Shown here one piece after another: positions 1 through 8,935 of a stretch of 64,000 bases of DNA (position 1 is the stretch's first letter; the number at the start of each line of letters is the position of its first letter). This stretch comes from Methanothrix thermoacetophila PT (GTDB taxonomy: Archaea; Halobacteriota; Methanosarcinia; Methanotrichales; Methanotrichaceae). The translations under genes and the position numbers were made by a program. Below the pieces are notes generated by a model. It was not told the DNA's origin and did not search any database. It saw only the letters and a list, made by a program, of their open reading frames with translations. The stretch lies in assembly GCF_000014945.1 (NCBI RefSeq), contig NC_008553.1, forward strand, positions 992,001-1,056,000. Reading direction: 5' to 3'.

Positions 1-1220
1 ATTCTTGAGCTGTTCGGGTAACTCAGGAGAGGATTCTCTCCCGAGATGTACATCCCCCTGATATCAGATCCCGCTGAGCCCATGATCTCCACCGCCGTAT
101 TGCCCTGAGATGTGGGGAGCTTCACATCCCATGCGTCCTCGAACTTCCCTCTGAATTCAGATACCCTCTGATATCCTGTGTAGTAATCGGGAAGCGCGCC
201 CATATCGCACGCTCCCTGGACATTCTGATGGCCCCTAAGCGGATATATGCCAGATCCATCTCTGCCAAGATTACCGGTTGCAAGCGCAAGGTTGACGATC
301 GCCTGGACGTTGTCCGTGCCATGCGTGTGCTGGGTTATACCCATCGCGTACACGATCGCAGCATTATCTGCTCCTCCGTATAACACAGCAGCATCATGTA
401 TGAGATCAGCAGGCACACCGCATATCCGCTCCGCTACCTCAGGAGTGTATTCTGCGATGCGATCACGCGCAGCATCGAAACCCTCTGTCCTGGAGCGTAT
501 GAACTCCTCATCGATCATCCCCTCCTGGACCAGGACATTCAGGATCGCGTTTAAAAGGGCGATATCAGTGCCAGGCCTCAGCTGGAGGTGCAGATCCGCG
601 ATTTCAGCTATCTGCGTCCTCCTCGGATCTATCACGATGATCCTAGCACCGTTTCTCCTGGCTTCCATGATGTGAAAAGCGACAGCAGGATGCTGCTCTG
701 TTGTGTTCGACCCTATGATCATTATCGCATCAGAGTGGAGCAGGCTCTCCATCGGGTTCGTCATCGAGCCACTTCCCAGAGATGATCCCAGGGCGAAGAG
801 CGTGGGAGCATGGCAGAGGCGCGCGACGTTGTCGATGTTGTTTGTCCCAAATGCTGCGCGGCACAGCTTCATGAGAAGATAGTTCTCCTCGTTGGTCGCC
901 TTCGCAGATGTGAGAACCGCAAGTGCATCCGGTCCGGAATCCCTTTTTATCTCAGAGAAGGATTCTGCTATGTATGAGAGCGCCTCGCTCCAGGACGTCT
1001 GAACATAACGGTCGCCCCTGCGAATCAGCGGCTCTCTGAGCCTGTCAGGGTGGTTCACAAAGCCATGAAGGAGCCACCCCTTTGCGCAGAGCCTTCCGCG
1101 GGCGGGTGGCTTCAGGGATGGTGTGACAGCTATGACCTTGCTGTTCTCGACGTGGAGATAAAGGCCGCAGCCACAGCCGCAGTAGACGCAGGTCGTCTCG
1201 ATCGCATCCAAAGCAATCAC
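1..1220 (-). CDS. Formate dehydrogenase catalytic subunit paralogue (3' end outside window)
   Basis: Molybdopterin oxidoreductase of the formate dehydrogenase alpha family, running off the left edge; about 406 residues are visible. I start it at a GTG at 1220, the first in-frame start before the iron-sulfur motif. C11, C14, C18 and C45 form the [4Fe-4S] site. C136-H137 in ARLCHAP sits where formate dehydrogenases carry the Mo/W-ligating Cys or Sec plus His, so this would be a Cys enzyme. Unlike its 920-residue neighbour it has no ferredoxin-like N-terminal extension. It lies 43 bases downstream of the FAD/NAD(P) reductase gene and is presumably in the same transcript. The two catalytic subunits look alike over this stretch, so a duplication is likely. 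A related molybdopterin enzyme cannot be excluded without the C-terminus. Confidence 0.85.
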   Translation of the reverse strand, partial: MIALDAIETTCVYCGCGCGLYLHVENSKVIAVTPSLKPPARGRLCAKGWLLHGFVNHPDRLREPLIRRGDRYVQTSWSEALSYIAESFSEIKRDSGPDALAVLTSAKATNEENYLLMKLCRAAFGTNNIDNVARLCHAPTLFALGSSLGSGSMTNPMESLLHSDAIMIIGSNTTEQHPAVAFHIMEARRNGARIIVIDPRRTQIAEIADLHLQLRPGTDIALLNAILNVLVQEGMIDEEFIRSRTEGFDAARDRIAEYTPEVAERICGVPADLIHDAAVLYGGADNAAIVYAMGITQHTHGTDNVQAIVNLALATGNLGRDGSGIYPLRGHQNVQGACDMGALPDYYTGYQRVSEFRGKFEDAWDVKLPTSQGNTAVEIMGSAGSDIRGMYISGENPLLSYPNSSR

Positions 1221-1263
1221 CCTATATGCACAGGCATTTTCATCGCCATGTGGCTGACTCCGA

Positions 1264-2145
1264 TCACCTGTAACACCGACCCATGCCGCCGTTCGTCTGA
1301 ATCTGCACAAGCCTGTGCCAGTTCCGCCTCTCCCATAATCTCTGGGAGAGGTCCTCCTCGCCGACCAGCTGCTTCATCCTGTTCGTGAGCATCCTCCAGT
1401 TCACCAGATGACCATCGAAATCCGGCCCGTCTACGCATGCGAACCTTGTCTCTCCTCCCACCTCAACCCTGCATGCGCCGCACATTCCTGTCCCATCGAC
1501 CATTAGGGGCGTGAGGCTGACCACGGTCTTCACTCCAAAAGGCCTTGATGCCTCTGACACAACCATCATCATGAACGGGCAGCCGTGAACGAAGATCCTG
1601 TCAACCCTGTTGCCCTCAGACAGATATCTGGAGATGAACTCGTTCGCCCAGCCAGGCTCGCTGCAGCTCCCATCACCCAGAACCACATGCAGCTTGTCAC
1701 TGAGGCTCCTCAGTCTGTCCTCCCAGAATATGAAGCTCCTGCTGCGCCCCTCCACCACAGTAACAACACGGTTTCCCGCATCCTTCAGAGATTTTATAAG
1801 GGGAATTGCCGGCCCGATCCCGAAGCATCCGCAGGCGCATATAACATCGCCGAAGTGGGAGATCTCAGTCGGTTCGCCCAGAGGGCCTGCAAGATTGAGA
1901 ACACAATCCCCCTCCTTCAGGGATGCAAGCTTCATAGTGCTCGTGCCGAGAACGTAAAACACAACATCAACTGTGCCCTTCTCCGGATCCCATCCGGCCA
2001 GGCTCAGCGGCAGCCTCTCGCCCCTCTCATCCACTCTCACGATGAGAAACTGACCTGGACGGGCAGCCCCGGCGATACGCGGCGCCTCGAAGCACATGTG
2101 GATTATGTTGGGCGCAAGAACCTCCTTCTCACATATTCTGTACAT
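1264..2145 (-). CDS. FAD/NAD(P)-binding oxidoreductase, NfnA/SudB-like
   Basis: 293-residue protein of the ferredoxin-NAD(P)+ reductase group that includes NfnA, SudB and PyrK. The N-terminal half is the FAD-binding barrel, with an RLPLSLA motif at about 44-50. A Rossmann NAD(P) domain begins around residue 100. The C-terminal cluster-binding motif has C222, C225 and C237 in DGTGMCGACRV...FACVDGP, the [2Fe-2S] site of this family, which uses an Asp in place of the fourth Cys. It overlaps the end of the upstream formate dehydrogenase gene by 17 bases, so translation is probably coupled. Inference: it passes electrons between the formate dehydrogenase clusters and a pyridine nucleotide, making the enzyme NAD(P)-linked rather than F420-linked. 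A stand-alone transhydrogenase role is less likely here. Confidence 0.85.
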   Translation of the reverse strand: MYRICEKEVLAPNIIHMCFEAPRIAGAARPGQFLIVRVDERGERLPLSLAGWDPEKGTVDVVFYVLGTSTMKLASLKEGDCVLNLAGPLGEPTEISHFGDVICACGCFGIGPAIPLIKSLKDAGNRVVTVVEGRSRSFIFWEDRLRSLSDKLHVVLGDGSCSEPGWANEFISRYLSEGNRVDRIFVHGCPFMMMVVSEASRPFGVKTVVSLTPLMVDGTGMCGACRVEVGGETRFACVDGPDFDGHLVNWRMLTNRMKQLVGEEDLSQRLWERRNWHRLVQIQTNGGMGRCYR

Positions 2146-4891
2146 GCTGCGACCCCTGGATCTTTCTTATGCGAACCGCACAGAACTTGAGCTCCGGTAT
2201 CTTTGCCACAGGATCTAGACATCTGGATGTTAATACATTTGTGGGAGTCTCGGAGAAGTGGAACGTCATGAACACCGTTCCTTTCGGAGATCTGTCTGTG
2301 AGCCTGACCCTCGCCCTGACCGACCCTCGCCTGGATGCGACCTCTACAAGATCGCCCTCATTCAATCCCAGGTTCGCTCCATCCTCGGGGTTTATCTCGA
2401 CGACCTCCTCGCCGCGCAGGTACTCCAGGTCGTGGACCCTTCTGGTCATCGTGCCTGTATGATAATGGTAGAGGATTCTACCGGTGAGGAGCACCATTGG
2501 ATACTCGCTGTCCGGAAGCTCCTCCGGAGGCCTGTATCTCAGAACGCTGAATCTGCCTCTCCCATTGGCAAAACCATCCCTATGCAGATATGAGGTCCCC
2601 GGATGCTCTGGATCTGTACATGGCCACTGTATACCACCACTCTCAAGCCGCTCGTGGGATATGCCGCCGTATATCCTCGCGACCCTGGAGATCTCATTCA
2701 TTATCTCCGCCGTGGAGCTGAAGGAGAATCCCTTTCTGTAGCCCATCCTGAGCGCGATCTCCTGGAGAATCCACCAGTCTGGCCTTGCATCCCCGGGCGG
2801 AGCCAGGATCCTGCGAACCATCTGGACCCTCCGCTCTGTGGATGTGAACGTCCCGTCCTTCTCAAGGGAACATGCAGCTGGTAGCACAACGTCCGCGAGC
2901 TGTGCTGTCTCCGTAAGGAATATGTCCTGCACGACAAGAAAATCCAGATCTCCCAGAGCCTCGATGACATGCCCTGCATCTGGCTCGCTCAGCACCGGGT
3001 TCTCTCCTATGATGTACATCGCTCTTATCCTGCCGCTTCTCGCCGCATCGAACATCTCTACGAGCGTCAGACCCGGACGCTCAGGTATCCTCATCCCCCA
3101 TATGCCCTCGATCATGGCCCTGGCCTCAGCGCTCAACACGTTCTGATACCCTGGCAGCATGTTCGGAAGCGCGCCCATATCGCACGCGCCCTGCACATTG
3201 TTCTGCCCGCGGAGCGGATTTATCCCACCTCCGGGCACGCCTATGTTGCCTGTCATCATCGCCAGGTTCGCGAGCGCGAGGACGTTATCGGTTCCACATG
3301 CATGCTGCGTTATGCCCATCGAGTAGACTATGGAGGATGGGTTTCCGTTTGCGTAGAGCAGCGCAGCCTCCTTGATGAGCGACTCATCAACACCTGTGAG
3401 CCCACAGATGACATCCATCTGAAGCTCATCGAGAGATCGCGCGAAATCCTCGAACCCCTCGGTTCGATCCCTGATAAATCCCATGTCCGCAAGCCCAGCG
3501 TCTTTTATGGATTTGCACATCCCCAGAATGAGGGGCAGATCTGTGCCCGGCCGGTTCCTGATCCAGACGTCTGCGATACCACAGAGCTCGATCCGGCGCG
3601 GGTTTGCAACTATGATCCTGGCGCCCCTCCGCTTTGCCTCTTTTATGCGAAGGCCGATCACAGGATGCTGCTCTGTGGTGTTTGATCCTATGACAAGTAT
3701 GCACCCAGCGTTCCTGAGATCATCTATGGAGTTGGTCATCGCGCCGCTGCCTATTGCAATTGACAGACCTGAGATCGTCGAGGCGTGGCACAGCCTTGCG
3801 CAGTTATCTATGTTGTTTGTGCCCATGACAACTCTGGCGAATTTCTGAGCCAGATACACCTCCTCATTGGTGCACTTCGCAGAGGCCACCATGCCGAACT
3901 CATCGCCTTTGTAAGAGCTGAGACGCTCTGCGATCAGATCCAGCGCCTCATCCCAGGTGGCGCTCACGAGCACACCATCTCTTCTAATCATTGGAGTTTT
4001 GAGGCGATCCGTGCTCTCTGCGAACTCCAGCCCGAACCTCCCCTTCACACAGAGCTGCCCCTCATTCGGGCCTCTTTGACCCCTGACCCTCACGATGTGG
4101 TTGTTCCTGGCGCCAACCTCGATCTGGCAGCCGACCCCGCAGAAGGGGCAGGTCGTCACCGCGCTATGCTCAGCCCGCTCCCACTTCTCGATCCTCGCGT
4201 ACAGAGCGCCTGTAGGGCATGCATCGACGCATGCCCCGCAGAACTTGCAGGTGCTCTCGATGAGCGAGTCCGGGCCGATCCAGCTCCCTCTGTGATAGTC
4301 TGCAATCATCTGCAGAACACCCTCACCCCTCAGCTCGGAGCATATCCTGGCGCATCTGCCACACATTATGCACAGATTGTAATCCCGGTCGAAGAATGGC
4401 TCCCTGAACACCGGCAATCCCTTGTATGAGACAGGGTATCTGATCCTCTCAAGACCAAGATATTCCGCTGCCCTCTGGATCTCACACTCTCCATCCTTCG
4501 GGCAGTACTTGCATCCCACAGTGGCTGGAAACTTCCGCATGCACTCCTTTAGCTCTGAGCAGTCGCGCTTGCGCTCGCATATCAGGCAGCTCACAGGGTG
4601 GCTTGTAATCGCAAGCAGGAGTTCCAGCGTGTTCCTCCTCATCTCCTGTATCTCAGAGGTATCGGTGCGGACGACCATCCCGTTCTCCGCATATGTTGTG
4701 CATGATGTCGGATACGTCTCCCAGCCCGCGATCTCGACTATGCAGAGCTTGCAGATGCCTATGGGCTTCAGATCCGGGTGATCGCAGAGCGCCGGGATGT
4801 AGATGCCGGCCTTCCGTGCTGCATTCAGGATCGTTGTCCCTCTCGGGACACTCACCTCAACACCATCGATCGTAAGGCATATCTTGTCCAT
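2129..4891 (-). CDS. fdhA: Formate dehydrogenase alpha subunit with NuoG-like N-terminal ferredoxin domains
   Basis: 920 residues, the long NAD(P)-type architecture. Domains in order: plant-type [2Fe-2S] ferredoxin (C36, C47, C50, C64); NuoG-type His-Cys cluster (H98, C102, C105, C111); two [4Fe-4S] motifs (C174-C184 and C215-C225); then the molybdopterin oxidoreductase core with its own [4Fe-4S] site (C248, C251, C255, C281) and C368-H369 as the predicted metal ligand and catalytic His. It reversibly oxidises formate to CO2 in the cytoplasm. It is the first gene of a minus-strand cluster with an NfnA-like flavoprotein and a second catalytic paralogue. This differs from the usual methanogen FdhAB, which has an F420-reducing FdhB. 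Whether formate is a substrate in vivo or a product of CO2 reduction cannot be read from sequence. Confidence 0.9.
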   Translation of the reverse strand: MDKICLTIDGVEVSVPRGTTILNAARKAGIYIPALCDHPDLKPIGICKLCIVEIAGWETYPTSCTTYAENGMVVRTDTSEIQEMRRNTLELLLAITSHPVSCLICERKRDCSELKECMRKFPATVGCKYCPKDGECEIQRAAEYLGLERIRYPVSYKGLPVFREPFFDRDYNLCIMCGRCARICSELRGEGVLQMIADYHRGSWIGPDSLIESTCKFCGACVDACPTGALYARIEKWERAEHSAVTTCPFCGVGCQIEVGARNNHIVRVRGQRGPNEGQLCVKGRFGLEFAESTDRLKTPMIRRDGVLVSATWDEALDLIAERLSSYKGDEFGMVASAKCTNEEVYLAQKFARVVMGTNNIDNCARLCHASTISGLSIAIGSGAMTNSIDDLRNAGCILVIGSNTTEQHPVIGLRIKEAKRRGARIIVANPRRIELCGIADVWIRNRPGTDLPLILGMCKSIKDAGLADMGFIRDRTEGFEDFARSLDELQMDVICGLTGVDESLIKEAALLYANGNPSSIVYSMGITQHACGTDNVLALANLAMMTGNIGVPGGGINPLRGQNNVQGACDMGALPNMLPGYQNVLSAEARAMIEGIWGMRIPERPGLTLVEMFDAARSGRIRAMYIIGENPVLSEPDAGHVIEALGDLDFLVVQDIFLTETAQLADVVLPAACSLEKDGTFTSTERRVQMVRRILAPPGDARPDWWILQEIALRMGYRKGFSFSSTAEIMNEISRVARIYGGISHERLESGGIQWPCTDPEHPGTSYLHRDGFANGRGRFSVLRYRPPEELPDSEYPMVLLTGRILYHYHTGTMTRRVHDLEYLRGEEVVEINPEDGANLGLNEGDLVEVASRRGSVRARVRLTDRSPKGTVFMTFHFSETPTNVLTSRCLDPVAKIPELKFCAVRIRKIQGSQHVQNM

Positions 4892-5220
4892 GTCAATACC
4901 GCTCGCGAGATCACTCCGCCGCGGGTTTGGGCTGATTGTATTAGAATATTGCCAGTGAGCCGCTGCGCGTGTTCGCAGTCTCTTAATTCGGACCTGTCCA
5001 AATAAGATATGATTTAAGAAATCTGTGGCTCACTTTGGATGGAGGAGAATACTCAATCATTATTCGGAGAGGTCCCTCAATTCAATCGCAAACCTGCGAT
5101 ATGAGGCTGGATGATCTGCTGCTCGAATAGTGGTGCAGCAAAACCGGCATCCATCGCATTCATTCCTGAATGCAGCAGATATCGATGGCTGAAAAAGAAG
5201 ATGATGCGGGCTGAGAGGAC
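4892..5220. other. Intergenic region between fdhA and thermosome, with one repeat element
   Basis: No gene is visible. It holds an 86-bp element with imperfect inverted ends at 4990-5075, listed separately. The rest, about 5076-5220, lies beyond the 3' end of the thermosome gene and shows no obvious terminator or small open reading frame that I can support. Confidence 0.6.
4990..5075. repeat. Dispersed inverted-repeat element, family 1, copy 1
   Basis: 86 bp. The left end reads ggacctgtccaaataag and the right end is its approximate inverse (ttattcggagaggtcc). The interior, with atttaagaaatctgtgg and ggatggaggag, recurs at 31171-31257 in the same orientation and at 32349-32432 in reverse. Non-coding, between genes. 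It looks like a miniature inverted-repeat element, but no transposase with matching ends is in the window. Confidence 0.7.
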
Positions 5221-6903
5221 TCACATCATGCCTGGTGGAAATCCGCCCATTCCACCCATTCCTCCCATTCCACCCATCCCACCCATTCCCGACATCTGGC
5301 CCTCCTTCTCCTCGCCTTCTTCCTTCTTCTTGGCAGCGATCACATCATCTATTCTCAGTATGAGGGAGGCAGCATCTGTCGCGGAGTAGATAGCCTGGAC
5401 CTTGACCCTGAGAGGCTCGACGACACCGATATCCCACATGTCCACGATCTCGCCTGTGTATGCGTTGAGACCGTAAGTGCTGCCAAACTTCTCGTGCTTG
5501 CTCCTCAGAGCGACCATCTTGTCGATAGGATTGAAGCCAGCGTTCTCTGCTAGCGTCTTTGGCACAACCTCTATCGCCTCGGCGAACTTCTCGACCGCAA
5601 GCTGCTCCCTCCCCTTGAGAGAGGCAGCATACTCTCTCAGCTTTATGCCCACAGCAGTCTCTGGTGCGCCACCGCCTGCGAGAAGCCTGCCGCTCTCAAT
5701 CGCTGTTGCGACCGCGTGGAGTGCATCATCCAGCGCCCTCTCCAGGCTGTCCACAACCTGCTGTGTGCCGCCGCGGAGTATCAGCGAGAGATACCCCGGA
5801 TTCTTGCACCCTGTGACGAATGTCATGGGTCCAGCGCCCACAATCCTCTCCTCTACGAGAGCGGCCTCGCCGAGATCCTCTGGCTTCATCTCATCCAGGT
5901 TTGTTATGAGCCTGCCTCCAGTGGCGCGGGAGAGCTTCTCGAGATCGCTCTTTCTTATCCTGCGGTACGCCATGATCCCCGCTTTAGCCAAGAAGTGCTG
6001 AGCGAGATCATCGATGCCCTTCTGGCAGAAGACAACATTGGCGCCGCTTCTTATGACCTTGTCCACTACCTTTTTGATCTCCTCCTTCTCATGGTCCATG
6101 AAGAGCTGGAACTGGTCTCCGGATGTGATCGATATCTCCGCCTTCGTCTCCGTGTCTCTCCTCTCGATCGGGACGTTCAGCAGCGCGATCCTCGCGTTCT
6201 CCACCCTTCTTGGCATGTTCTGGTGGACCCTCTCCTTGTCTATGATCACTCCGCGGATTAGCTCAGAGTCCTCGATCCCGCCGCCAACCCTCTTCTCAAC
6301 CATAACATTGTCCAGATCGACGACCGTTTTCCCATCAAACTTGTCAACTGTTGAGAGCACAAGATCGACAGCATACCTGGCCACTTTGTGGCTCGGAGTC
6401 TCAGCGAGCTTTCCAGTCATCGCGGTTATCGCAACCTTCTCCAGAAGCGCTCTGTCCTTCTCTGAGACGTCTCGCGCTATGCTGTTAAGATACTCCACAG
6501 CCTTTTCTGCTGCCATGCTATAGCCTCGCGCAATCACCGTGGGATGCAGACCCTTCTCCATGAGCTCTCTCGCATGCTTCAGCAGCTCGCCTATCAGTAT
6601 GGCCACTGTGGTGGTGCCATCTCCTACCTCCTTGTCCTGGGTCTTCGCTGCCTCCACAACCATCTTGGCAGCTGGATGCTGCACCTCCATCTCTCTGAGT
6701 ATTGTGACACCATCATTGGTTATCGTGACGTCCCCGAGCGCGTCGACAAGAAGCTTGTCCATGCCTTTAGGCCCCAGAGTCGTCTTAACGGCATTTGCGA
6801 CTGCACGTGCAGCCATTATGTTGTTCTCGATCGCCTCCCTGCCGGATTCCCTCTGGGTGCCCTCCTTGAGTATGATTACCGGTACTCCTCCTAACGCAGC
6901 CAT
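5221..6903 (-). CDS. ths: Thermosome subunit (group II chaperonin)
   Basis: 560-residue ATP-dependent folding chaperone that assembles into double-ring complexes in the archaeal cytoplasm. The chaperonin signatures are intact: [10 protein letters not shown] at 41-50 and the nucleotide-binding GDGTTT at 94-99. Length is normal. The C-terminus has a run of GGM tripeptides (about residues 540-555), the flexible tail that points into the cavity, and this explains the repetitive DNA at 5250-5292. The ATG at 6903 follows a clear GGAGG about 8 bases upstream, and a TATA-like box lies at 6945-6953. It is monocistronic. Sequence alone does not say whether it is the alpha or beta subunit, as no second copy is in the window. 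Confidence 0.97.
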   Translation of the reverse strand: MAALGGVPVIILKEGTQRESGREAIENNIMAARAVANAVKTTLGPKGMDKLLVDALGDVTITNDGVTILREMEVQHPAAKMVVEAAKTQDKEVGDGTTTVAILIGELLKHARELMEKGLHPTVIARGYSMAAEKAVEYLNSIARDVSEKDRALLEKVAITAMTGKLAETPSHKVARYAVDLVLSTVDKFDGKTVVDLDNVMVEKRVGGGIEDSELIRGVIIDKERVHQNMPRRVENARIALLNVPIERRDTETKAEISITSGDQFQLFMDHEKEEIKKVVDKVIRSGANVVFCQKGIDDLAQHFLAKAGIMAYRRIRKSDLEKLSRATGGRLITNLDEMKPEDLGEAALVEERIVGAGPMTFVTGCKNPGYLSLILRGGTQQVVDSLERALDDALHAVATAIESGRLLAGGGAPETAVGIKLREYAASLKGREQLAVEKFAEAIEVVPKTLAENAGFNPIDKMVALRSKHEKFGSTYGLNAYTGEIVDMWDIGVVEPLRVKVQAIYSATDAASLILRIDDVIAAKKKEEGEEKEGQMSGMGGMGGMGGMGGMGGFPPGMM

Positions 6904-6944
6904 AAGCTCGCCTCCACTATCGCAGGATCACAGTATTTGATCTT

Positions 6945-6953
6945 CTATAAAAG
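6945..6953 (-). promoter_or_regulatory. TATA box of the thermosome gene
   Basis: On the minus strand the site reads cttttatag, about 45 bases before the start codon. That leaves a leader of roughly 20 bases containing the GGAGG ribosome site. The assignment rests on position and composition only. Confidence 0.5.
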
Positions 6954-6970
6954 AATTTCCAAGCCTGTCT

Positions 6971-7061
6971 GGGAGGTGTCTGAATAAGGATTACGTGTTT
7001 CTGACATGCAGAAGCAGTAAGGTCCAAATTTCTGGCCTCGGCTCTTATCCGGATAGATCCC
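6971..7061. repeat. Probable divergent family 1 inverted-repeat element
   Basis: The ends gaggtgtctgaataag and cttatccggatagatcc are inverted relative to each other and match the family 1 ends, and the spacing (about 90 bp) is similar. The interior matches the other copies poorly, so membership is less certain. Confidence 0.4.
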
Positions 7062-7355
7062 CTGTCTGCCCGAGGCAAGTCGATAACAGCAGCAGGTATG
7101 TTTCCTGTGTATGGCCTGCAGCGCTCGATTGGTCTGGGTTGCTGTTCAGGTCATGTGCTTGAATTATTGATGGAATTCCAGGAATCGATATTATGGCACA
7201 AGATCATAACCCCTGTGAGACCATATGCTGTTGGTTCAATTATCTACAAAACCGTGTTGACCGTGTGCCTGTTCGACTGAATTGCTTTTGGTCTGGGTCT
7301 CGAATAACTGGTGTGTATTCGTATCAGCGCCCGCCTCCAGCAGCCAGCACCCCCT

Positions 7356-7391
7356 CTCCTGGAGATTGGAGTTTGCGCCCTGCTATCCCCC
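7356..7391. repeat. Short dispersed repeat, family 3
   Basis: Contains ggagtttgcgccctgctat preceded by ctcctggagatt. Close relatives of this 20-35 base motif occur at 10210-10233, 26161-26190, 36316-36352 and, inverted, at 32480-32513. All lie in or at the edge of intergenic DNA. Function unknown. Confidence 0.55.
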
Positions 7392-7529
7392 ATCAGCCCG
7401 GAGTTGTGGGATATATCGCCCATAGCTCTCGATTCGGCAGAATCATTCGGCTGCTCGAGGCCGCGATCCAGTTTCGAGACGAACTCAAATCAAACATCTG
7501 ATTATATCTGAAAATGATCACCTGGCCCC

Positions 7530-7640
7530 CAAGTTTAAAATACTTTGAGGTTGCATGGGGGAAGCGTGCGTTCCTATCGTCTTCCCACCCCGGCTGGAGA
7601 AAACAGGAAGCTTCACCTATCATACACTGGCTTTTTTGGA
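7530..7640 (+). ncRNA. Possible small RNA gene (TATA box, hairpin, T-run)
   Basis: A TATA-like stretch (tttaaaatac, about 7534-7543) is followed about 25 bases later by a segment that can pair gggaag with cttccc. About 50 bases on, a six-T run ends it at 7631-7636. No open frame is present. The layout of promoter, structured segment and T-run is what an archaeal small RNA gene would show, but I recognise no family and there is no sequence homology support. Confidence 0.2.
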
Positions 7641-7723
7641 GATATGATGCAGTTCATCACCCCGATTTTATCCATGAATGAAGTGTGTTCTTGATAGCAA
7701 TGATACAGGAGGAGGGAGGGACA

Positions 7724-7750
7724 GCCTCTGGAGCCTGCTGCTCCAGAGGC
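7724..7750. promoter_or_regulatory. Perfect 11-bp hairpin upstream of the permease operon
   Basis: gcctctggagc, a 5-base loop, then its exact inverse gctccagaggc. It lies 27 bases before the presumed start of the first permease gene, just ahead of its ribosome site. It could be a regulatory leader structure, an operator or an upstream terminator. It has only a short A-rich tail (gaaaaag) and no T-run after it. Confidence 0.5.
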
Positions 7751-7777
7751 TGAAAAAGTTCAGGAGGGCGTGGTTAT

Positions 7778-8935
7778 CTGTTTGAGACATTCATAGCATT
7801 CCGATATATCAGAAGCCGGAGGCGTCAGACAGCTCTTTCTGTGCTGGCAATCGGACTGGCGGTAGCTGTGAGTGTGACCTCTGTATCGCTCCAGGCCGGC
7901 TTTCAGGAGTATCTCCTAGACATAATCGTGAAAGACCTCGCGCATGTCAGCGTTAGCCCCAAGGAGGGTGAGGAGTACATCTACCTGTACAGAACGCTCA
8001 TGGAGAGGATATGGCAGCTTGAAGGCGTTACCGCGGTCTCTCCACGCCTGAGCACACCCGCATCTCTTTCACACAAGAACAACGTCGAGAACGTCATTCT
8101 GATAGGTGTTATCCCATCAGAGATGGAAAGGATCTATCCAAGCATATCAGAGCGGATGGTTTATGGAGAACTGGAGTCGATCCAGCAGGAGAACAGGATT
8201 GTGATGTCTAAGAAGCTCGCCGAGAAGCTGGATGTTGAACTTGATGATACAGTGGATGCGAGGTTTCCCGATGCGAATCCGCTCAACCTCATGGTCACCG
8301 GGATATTCGATCCCCCTCAGGGCTTTCCTGAGGAGATGACATTCGTATCACTCCGCACAGCCAGGAACTTCCTGGGTGAGGGGGATGTCATAAACGGCAT
8401 TGATATAAAGCTCCATGACATCTACATGGCGGATCGAATCAGCAGGGAGATATCTGCGACAGGCTACAAGGCAGAGAGCTGGCAGCAGCTGTATCCGGAG
8501 ATCCTCAGGACCATTGCAATAGAGAACTTTGAGAACCGCATAATCATGCTCCTGATAATGATCATCGCGGCCTTCGGGATAGCGAGCGTGATGTACATGC
8601 TTGTTCTAGAGAAGACCTCTGAGATAGGCATGCTCATGGCTGAAGGGGCGACAGGCGCAATGATACGCAACATCTTTCTCATACAGAGCACCGTCCTGGG
8701 CCTCATCGGCGGCATCTGCGGCGCTGCGGGCGGCGTTGCCCTTTCTCTGTATCTCAAAGGCATGGAGTTCGAGGTCGAGGCTCCTGGCTGGGAGGAGTTC
8801 GTGCTGCCTGTGGTCATAGATCCCTGGAACACACTGATCATAGTGGTCGCCGCGGTCCTCCTGAGCCTAGCAGCAGGCGTGTATCCCGCGCACAAGGCAT
8901 CGAAGCTCGATCCCGTAATCGCCCTGCATGGATGA
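7778..8935 (+). CDS. ABC transporter permease, LolC/FtsX-MacB family (first of pair)
   Basis: Membrane permease of the FtsX/MacB type: an N-terminal helix, a large extracytoplasmic domain (about residues 45-250), then three C-terminal helices ending in the family motif GVYPAHKASKLDPVIAL. The family-like N-terminus FETFIAFRYIRSRRRQ lies upstream of the first GTG (7841). I therefore place the start at a CTG (7778), 9 bases after a good AGGAGGG; CTG starts are rare, so 7841 remains an alternative. It overlaps the next permease gene by 4 bases (ATGA). No ATP-binding subunit is adjacent. The substrate is unknown; relatives move lipoproteins, peptides or drugs, or regulate envelope proteins. Confidence 0.8.
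   Translation: MFETFIAFRYIRSRRRQTALSVLAIGLAVAVSVTSVSLQAGFQEYLLDIIVKDLAHVSVSPKEGEEYIYLYRTLMERIWQLEGVTAVSPRLSTPASLSHKNNVENVILIGVIPSEMERIYPSISERMVYGELESIQQENRIVMSKKLAEKLDVELDDTVDARFPDANPLNLMVTGIFDPPQGFPEEMTFVSLRTARNFLGEGDVINGIDIKLHDIYMADRISREISATGYKAESWQQLYPEILRTIAIENFENRIIMLLIMIIAAFGIASVMYMLVLEKTSEIGMLMAEGATGAMIRNIFLIQSTVLGLIGGICGAAGGVALSLYLKGMEFEVEAPGWEEFVLPVVIDPWNTLIIVVAAVLLSLAAGVYPAHKASKLDPVIALHG

Larger units (their letters stand above)
6904..7777. other. Long intergenic region between thermosome and permease operon
   Basis: About 870 bases without a convincing gene; the short open frames here lack start context and family resemblance. It holds the thermosome promoter, a probable divergent family 1 repeat (6971-7061), a family 3 short repeat (7356-7391), a possible small RNA gene (7530-7640) and a perfect 11-bp hairpin (7724-7750). 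Each is listed separately. Confidence 0.6.

Noticed and set aside
2969-3685. 238-codon frame antisense to fdhA
   Set aside because: Lies wholly within a gene with intact cluster and active-site motifs; no family resemblance.
5250-5292. Short tandem repeat after fdhA considered as a minisatellite
   Set aside because: It is the coding sequence for the GGM tail of the thermosome, a normal feature of the family.
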